Below, one piece after another: positions 60,041 to 64,000 of a DNA stretch of 64,000 nucleotides; position 1 is the stretch's first letter, and every line of letters begins with the position of its first letter. The notes below the pieces were generated by a model that saw only the letters and a program-made list of their open reading frames with translations, searched no databases and had not been told where the DNA came from. The stretch comes from Diplocloster modestus (GTDB lineage: Bacteria > Bacillota > Clostridia > Lachnospirales > Lachnospiraceae), in NCBI RefSeq assembly GCF_019042245.1, contig NZ_JAHQCX010000008.1:62001-126000 (forward strand), written 5' to 3'. The translations under genes and the position numbers were made by a program.

Positions 60041-61378
60041 CTATGCCTTAATGGTTATAAATTGATCCGTAACTGCCGTAACTTTACCGCCGATACTTGC
60101 ATGCAGGCAGGTACCTAATGCTTCCTTCGGTGGTCTTGCGACGGTCTGTCCTTGTGTTACGGAATCTCCCACCTTAACCTCCGGAACACAAGGGGCGCCG
60201 ATGTTCTGACGGAGCATCAGTTTCACCTCTTTGAATTCCTTCTCGCATTTTACCAGTGGTGCCGGAACATCAAACTGGTGTAATCCCAGACGGTGAACCA
60301 GACGATGCTCGGGGACTCTTCTCTCTTCCCGAAGCGGGCTTGCCACACCTTTTCCTGCTTTGTCCGGAATCTTAATTCCTTTGGCGCGCATCTTGCCTTT
60401 GTACTCATCCATCAGTCTTCTGGGGGACAGGTCCTGGTGGCAGGAATACATCTCACACAGGCCGCAGGAGCAGCAGAAGAATGTATTCAGATACGGTTCC
60501 ACATTGTCCGTCAGGCCGTTTGCGATGGACCGCATAAACTCATGAGGCTTAATGGACTGTCCCAGAAGGTTTCTCGGGCACAGGCTTGTGCACATGGAAC
60601 ACTGGGAACATACAGACATCGCGTTACGGATATCCAGACGGCTCTCACGACGTCTCTTGGCGATCGGAGGGCAGTCAGGGGGCAATATAAGAATTGCTTT
60701 TGTAGTCTTGGTCACGATGTCGTGGGCAGAACAGATCCGTCCCGTCATAGGACCACCCATTAAGATGGCGTAGTCTTGTGTTGACACTCCGCCGGCCAGA
60801 TCGATCAGTTCCTGTACTGTGATGCCTACCGGAACTTCAACGGTCAGGGGATTGTTTACCAGACCGGCTACCGTGACGAACTTGGATGTAACATCTTTAT
60901 CACTTGTTACCTTATTATATAGATTCAGCACTGTCTCCACATTGACGACAACACAGCCTACCAAGATAGGAATTTTACCCTGCGGGACGATCTTACCCGT
61001 GGTCTCATAGATCAGCACCACCTCATCCCCGGCCGGATAGATGTCCGGCAGTATATGTAACCGCAATTTCGGATATCCACCGATGCGGCTTTGCACTGCC
61101 TCGATCGCCGCCGTATAAGATTTCTTCACTGCCAGAATGCCTTCTTCTGCTCCCATGGTGTCCACCAGCATCTGCATACCGGAAAGAATCTCTTCTGCAT
61201 GGGCCATGATCAGCTGCCGGTCAACTTTGATCAACGGTTCGCATTCCGCACAGTTCAGGATTACGGTTTGTGCTTTGTCCGACAATTTTGCGTAGGTCGG
61301 GAATCCTGCTCCGCCTGCACCTACGACACCGCCTTCATATAGCGCTTCCTTCATCTGTACCAATTCCATGTTATTCAC
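60041..61378 (-). CDS. pduS: PduS-like RnfC-family flavoprotein of the microcompartment
   Basis: 445 aa from GTG 61378; ATG 61369 is an alternative. RnfC-type NADH/FMN domain without the N-terminal hammerhead: GVVGAGGAGFPTYAKL, LNCAECEPLIKVDR, ILMGGPMTGRIC. Fe-S motifs CSQCSMCTSLCP and CCSCGLCEMYSC. A C-terminal lipoyl-like segment (GDSVTQGQTVARPPKEALGTCLHASIGG) follows. In Pdu organelles it reduces cobalamin. In B12-independent glycyl-radical BMCs it probably recycles NADH or feeds PduT. It is 7 bp from eutN. Confidence 0.93.
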   Translation of the reverse strand: MNNMELVQMKEALYEGGVVGAGGAGFPTYAKLSDKAQTVILNCAECEPLIKVDRQLIMAHAEEILSGMQMLVDTMGAEEGILAVKKSYTAAIEAVQSRIGGYPKLRLHILPDIYPAGDEVVLIYETTGKIVPQGKIPILVGCVVVNVETVLNLYNKVTSDKDVTSKFVTVAGLVNNPLTVEVPVGITVQELIDLAGGVSTQDYAILMGGPMTGRICSAHDIVTKTTKAILILPPDCPPIAKRRRESRLDIRNAMSVCSQCSMCTSLCPRNLLGQSIKPHEFMRSIANGLTDNVEPYLNTFFCCSCGLCEMYSCHQDLSPRRLMDEYKGKMRAKGIKIPDKAGKGVASPLREERRVPEHRLVHRLGLHQFDVPAPLVKCEKEFKEVKLMLRQNIGAPCVPEVKVGDSVTQGQTVARPPKEALGTCLHASIGGKVTAVTDQFITIKA

Positions 61379-61384
61379 ACCAAC

Positions 61385-61663
61385 CTATTCTACAATAACG
61401 ATTTTCTGCGGATCATCTACGATACCTACGACGCAGGCATCTACGGGAGAGTTCTCATCCCCACAGCCGACACGCGCCGCACTGCCTCTGGCTACCAACA
61501 CAATTTCACCGATACCGGCTCCCACATTGTCCACTGCCACTATTCTGGATTCCATCTCAGATGCCATTTTCTCCATGGGATCTATTATGAGGAACTTATT
61601 CCCAACCAGATGATCATTTTTTCTGGTACAAATAACCGTACCTACAACCTTACCAATTATCAT
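61385..61663 (-). CDS. eutN: EutN/CcmL-type pentameric vertex protein (BMC-P)
   Basis: 92 aa. Starts MIIGKVVGTVICTRKNDHLVGNKF, then DNVGAGIGEIVLVARGSAAR and PVDACVVGIVDDPQKI, the BMC-P signatures. It caps the vertices of the shell. It lies between pduL and pduS. Confidence 0.95.
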   Translation of the reverse strand: MIIGKVVGTVICTRKNDHLVGNKFLIIDPMEKMASEMESRIVAVDNVGAGIGEIVLVARGSAARVGCGDENSPVDACVVGIVDDPQKIVIVE

Positions 61664-61702
61664 GTCATCTGCGCCTCCCCGGCACTCTTCGCTTTCAAAC
61701 TC

Positions 61703-62344
61703 TTATTTTATCAGAATTCCCATTTGCTTTCCAATCCCCAGTCCGTTTGCCTCATCGGTATCGATATGCATTTCCAGCGTAAAGGTCGGATGCACCCGGA
61801 TCAATACATCTTCAAAAATCCCCCCGCGCTCGCTGCCGAAACGTACCTTGACAATCTGCCCGTTTTCCACTCCGAACTTCTTAGCGTCATCCGGAGACAT
61901 ATGGATATGACGCATAGCTACGATACAGCCCTCACTTAAGTAAACCACACCTTTGGGGCCCACCAGGGACACCGGTGCGCTTCCCGCGATCTTACCGGAC
62001 TCCCTGACCGGAGGATTTAAACCTAAGCGGATCGCATCGGTCTTGGATACTTCCACCTGTGAAGCCTTTCTTTCCGGTCCGAGGATACGGACATTTTCAA
62101 TGGCACGCAGTTTCGTTCCCACCAGAGTCACACACTCGTTGGAAGCGAACTGGCCGCCCATCAGATCTTTTTTCTTTGTGAGCTGATAACCCTTGCCAAA
62201 TAATATATCGATATGTTCCCTGCAAAGATGCACATGTCTTGCGGATACGCCGATGGGAACTTTGTTTTCTTCATTATACACGTCAACGTTCTGAAGCTGT
62301 TTTAATACGTTCTGGGTAATTTCCTGTATAAATTGTTCTTGCAT
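61703..62344 (-). CDS. pduL: PduL-type phosphate acyltransferase
   Basis: 213 aa from ATG 62344 (GGAGG 5 nt upstream). The two PduL domains are present: VPIGVSARHVHLC with metal His residues, KKDLMGGQFASNECVTLVG, RILGPERKASQVEVSKTDA, AMRHIHMSPDDAKKFG and LEMHIDTDEANG. The first about 20 residues (QEQFIQEITQNVLKQLQN) form an amphipathic helix like a BMC targeting peptide. It converts propionyl-CoA plus phosphate to propionyl-phosphate and CoA inside the organelle. Confidence 0.95.
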   Translation of the reverse strand: MQEQFIQEITQNVLKQLQNVDVYNEENKVPIGVSARHVHLCREHIDILFGKGYQLTKKKDLMGGQFASNECVTLVGTKLRAIENVRILGPERKASQVEVSKTDAIRLGLNPPVRESGKIAGSAPVSLVGPKGVVYLSEGCIVAMRHIHMSPDDAKKFGVENGQIVKVRFGSERGGIFEDVLIRVHPTFTLEMHIDTDEANGLGIGKQMGILIK

Positions 62345-62346
62345 GG

Positions 62347-62465
62347 TTTCCTCCAAACGTGCATTTTTCTGCACATATAGGTATGGATGAACATTCGTTC
62401 AGCCTTTCCTCCAAACGTGCGTTTTTTCTGCACATATAGGTATGGATGAACATTTCGTTCAACCC
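62347..62465 (-). repeat. Tandem duplication of a 58-60 bp leader element before pduL
   Basis: TTTCCTCCAAACGTGC...CACATATAGGTATGGATGAACATT...CGTTCA occurs twice in a row (62347-62404 and 62405-62465). The proximal copy supplies the pduL Shine-Dalgarno, and each contains a GTGCA/TGCAC hairpin. A related single copy precedes the VOC gene at 7061. Confidence 0.9.
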
Positions 62466-62487
62466 TTCATCCCTTCCTTAGGGTTTA

Positions 62488-62537
62488 GTTACAATCCACA
62501 GAGAAGAAGGAGCCCTCCTTCTTCTCTGTTTCGTAAC
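62488..62537. other. Perfect intercistronic hairpin between shell gene and pduL
   Basis: ACAGAGAAGAAGGAG (62498-62512) and its exact complement (62515-62529) are 15-bp arms with a 2-nt gap, enclosed by GTTAC/GTAAC. No U-run follows on the minus strand, so it is more likely an mRNA-stabilising or partial-attenuation hairpin than a full terminator. Confidence 0.7.
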
Positions 62538-62551
62538 AATTGTCTTATCGA

Positions 62552-62830
62552 TTATTTGATCTGGGGAAGAATTTTCTCCACATCCGAATGAGGTCTCGGG
62601 ATTACATGTACAGCAATCACTTCACCTAATTTTGCAGCGTTGGCGGAACCTGCTTCTACAGCAGCTTTTACAGCACCTACGTCGCCGCGGACCATAACAC
62701 TTACCAGTCCGCTACCGATTTTCTCGGTACCAACTAATACTACGTTTGCAGCTTTTAACATTGCATCGGCTGCCTCGATCGATGCTACCAAACCTCTGGT
62801 TTCTACCATTCCTAATGCCTGAAGATCCAT
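62552..62830 (-). CDS. Hexameric BMC shell protein (PduA/EutM type)
   Basis: 92 aa from ATG 62830 with GGAGG 8 nt upstream, giving [24 protein letters not shown]. Pore loop region [20 protein letters not shown] and C-terminal [15 protein letters not shown]. It is over 80% like the shell protein at 63242-63520, so the two are recent duplicates. A longer in-frame start at 62887 with its own AGGA would add [19 protein letters not shown] at the N-terminus. Confidence 0.95.
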   Translation of the reverse strand: MDLQALGMVETRGLVASIEAADAMLKAANVVLVGTEKIGSGLVSVMVRGDVGAVKAAVEAGSANAAKLGEVIAVHVIPRPHSDVEKILPQIK

Positions 62831-62929
62831 TCTTTTTTCCTCCTTAATTTCGATTTGTTTTGCCTGTCTCGTCTTTGTCTGTGCCATTTTGTTTCCTCGT
62901 GAACCGCTCTGAAATTTCATCTTTGACGC

Positions 62930-63223
62930 TTAATCAAATTTGAATTTATATTTCCTGCGGCTAGTCTCTACCAGCTTCATTGTTTCTTCATGAGGGTTTG
63001 CGATTACCGCGGAAGCAACGACCCGGCCTGTACCGCAGTTCTTAGCCCGTTCTACAGCTTCGGTGACGGCGGATACTTCCCCCTGGACGAAAATGGTCAC
63101 TAACCGGCCGCCCAGTTTCTTTTCCCATGTAAGAAACTTCACATTCGCCGTTTTCAACATCTGGTCTAACACGACGATTGCGTCCGTACAATTCGGTAAT
63201 TCCACCAAACCTAAAGATTTCAT
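62930..63223 (-). CDS. Divergent hexameric BMC shell protein with basic tail
   Basis: 97 aa from ATG 63223 (GGGA 6 nt upstream; ATG 63229 is an alternative). BMC domain: KSLGLVELPNCTDAIVVLDQMLKTANV, LGGRLVTIFVQGEVSAVTEAVE, ASAVIANPHEETM. It has the tail RRKYKFKFD, which would give the hexamer a positively charged face. The pore motif (KKLGGR) differs from the KIGSG of its neighbours, suggesting another permeability. Confidence 0.9.
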   Translation of the reverse strand: MKSLGLVELPNCTDAIVVLDQMLKTANVKFLTWEKKLGGRLVTIFVQGEVSAVTEAVERAKNCGTGRVVASAVIANPHEETMKLVETSRRKYKFKFD

Positions 63224-63241
63224 ACGCATTCCCTGCTTTTA

Positions 63242-63520
63242 TTATTTAATGATCGGTAAAATTTTCTCAACGTCCGTATGAGGTCTCGGGATTACGTGTA
63301 CAGCTACTAATTCTCCAAGTCTTGCAGCAGCTTCTCCGCCAACTTCTGTTGCAGCTTTTACCGCACCTACATCGCCGCGAACCATAACGGTTACCAGTCC
63401 GCTTCCGATTTTCTCAGTTCCGATCAGAGTAACGTCTGCAGCCTTAACCATTGCATCGGATGCCTCAATTGCTGCTACTAAACCTCTGGTTTCTACCATT
63501 CCTAATGCTTCCTGTGTCAT
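63242..63520 (-). CDS. Hexameric BMC shell protein (PduA/EutM type)
   Basis: 92 aa. [30 protein letters not shown], then [23 protein letters not shown] with the KIGSG pore loop, ending [18 protein letters not shown]. It is a major facet protein. It is nearly identical in layout to 62552-62830. Confidence 0.96.
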   Translation of the reverse strand: MTQEALGMVETRGLVAAIEASDAMVKAADVTLIGTEKIGSGLVTVMVRGDVGAVKAATEVGGEAAARLGELVAVHVIPRPHTDVEKILPIIK

Positions 63521-63586
63521 AATTAAAAATCCTCCTTAAGGGCGTTTGCTTTTCATTTACTATACATTCTATTTCAACATCATATC

Positions 63587-63895
63587 TTATATTGCACTGA
63601 TTTTCAACATCTTCTCCGTATTCTCATCCGGAGCCGGAATAATATATTCGGTAACTACCCCGGTGATGCTGCTGGCTGCAGCCTTGGCCGCCTCCATGGC
63701 AGCTCTTACATCTGCAACCGGACCGCGGATTTTCAGGCACATGATCAGCGGTACGGGTAGTGCGTCTGCATTGGCCGGTTTGTTCTTATCCAGTGATTCA
63801 ATGGAAACATTGCCCGCCTTTGCCGCTGCATCTGCCGCTACAAAAGCCGCTACACAGCCAAATACTTCTAACAATCCAACTGCCTGACCTGCCAT
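63587..63895 (-). CDS. BMC shell protein with inserted loop
   Basis: 102 aa. BMC fold: GQAVGLLEVFGCVAAFVAADAAAKAGNVSIE, then an insertion (LDKNKPANADALPVPLI, about 34-51) before MCLKIRGPVADVRAAMEAAK and a C-terminal TEYIIPAPDENTEKML. This subtype occurs in glycyl-radical and related BMC loci. It is the first shell gene after the dehydrogenase in this operon. Confidence 0.9.
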   Translation of the reverse strand: MAGQAVGLLEVFGCVAAFVAADAAAKAGNVSIESLDKNKPANADALPVPLIMCLKIRGPVADVRAAMEAAKAAASSITGVVTEYIIPAPDENTEKMLKISAI

Positions 63896-63912
63896 AGCTC
63901 ATCCCACCTTTT

Positions 63913-64000
63913 TTATTCGTTGATGATGGCGATCTTAAGTCCTTCCATCCTCAGGTTCGTGTGATGTGCCTCATTGATCTGGTCTAACGGGAACTTGTGG
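63913..64000 (-). CDS. Zinc-type alcohol dehydrogenase, C-terminal end only
   Basis: Only the last 28 codons are in the window: HKFPLDQINEAHHTNLRMEGLKIAIINE, then TAA at 63913-63915. FPLDQINEA...MEGLKIAI is the usual end of medium-chain Zn alcohol dehydrogenases. Upstream of the shell genes it would be the organelle's propanol/aldehyde dehydrogenase. The rest lies beyond the window. Confidence 0.6.
   Translation of the reverse strand, partial: HKFPLDQINEAHHTNLRMEGLKIAIINE

Noticed and set aside
60041..61378. A third RnfC
   Set aside because: It lacks the N-terminal hammerhead, carries PduS-type cysteine motifs and lies between EutN and PduT genes.

Overview
The window looks like chromosomal DNA from an anaerobic, spore-forming Clostridia species, most likely a gut Lachnospiraceae. 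The signs are sporulation genes (YqfC, YqfD), meso-diaminopimelate dehydrogenase, a complete Rnf complex, ATP-type PEP carboxykinase, a Na+-pump type decarboxylase set, and a bacterial microcompartment (BMC) locus of the kind used for fucose/rhamnose-derived 1,2-propanediol. Nearly all genes are on the minus strand. I saw no rRNA, tRNA, CRISPR array, phage or IS transposase.

Layout. 1-4 kb: DUF3048 lipoprotein (cut by the window edge), ybeY, phoH, yqfD, yqfC with a sigma-E-like promoter. 4-14 kb: nucleoside phosphorylase, ddh, a VOC protein, a TetR/radical-SAM operon with paired operators, a GNAT-RsmH fusion, glutamate decarboxylase and rlmH. 13.3-18.6 kb: an accessory Rnf-like cluster (membrane protein, RnfG-like, RnfD-like, RnfC-like) with a divergent ApbE flavin transferase. 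18.7-23 kb: L-rhamnose isomerase, two AraC regulators, a VOC protein and a 14-bp minisatellite. 23.5-28.5 kb: the canonical rnfCDGEAB operon. 28.8-32.8 kb: rpsA, ispH, cmk and a flavoprotein. 33-46 kb: an NRPS operon. 46.6-53.8 kb: carboxyltransferase, biotin carrier and Na+-pump subunits, then pckA. 55-59 kb: dihydropyrimidinase, an AI-2E-family exporter, bioY and an HPr paralogue. 59.4-64 kb: the 3' half of a BMC operon.

The standout system is the 33-46 kb operon. A two-module NRPS (C-A-T-C-A-T) ending in a thioester-reductase domain is followed, with gaps of 12-60 bp, by a 7TM-type histidine kinase, a response regulator carrying an HD-GYP domain, an acyl-AMP ligase and a stand-alone acyl carrier protein. 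By domain logic the product should be an N-acylated dipeptide released as an aldehyde (or a cyclised pyrazinone/imine). The same transcript would encode its own sensor and a c-di-GMP-type output.

Energy metabolism ties several regions together. Rnf and the OadB-type decarboxylase both handle cation gradients. PEPCK feeds or drains oxaloacetate. BioY supplies biotin for the carrier protein. ApbE would flavinylate the Rnf G/D-type subunits of both clusters. Rhamnose isomerase and the BMC could be two ends of one deoxysugar pathway.

Four intergenic regions hold very long, near-perfect palindromes of 270-460 bp. Two of them are inverted copies of one another. I cannot assign them a function.
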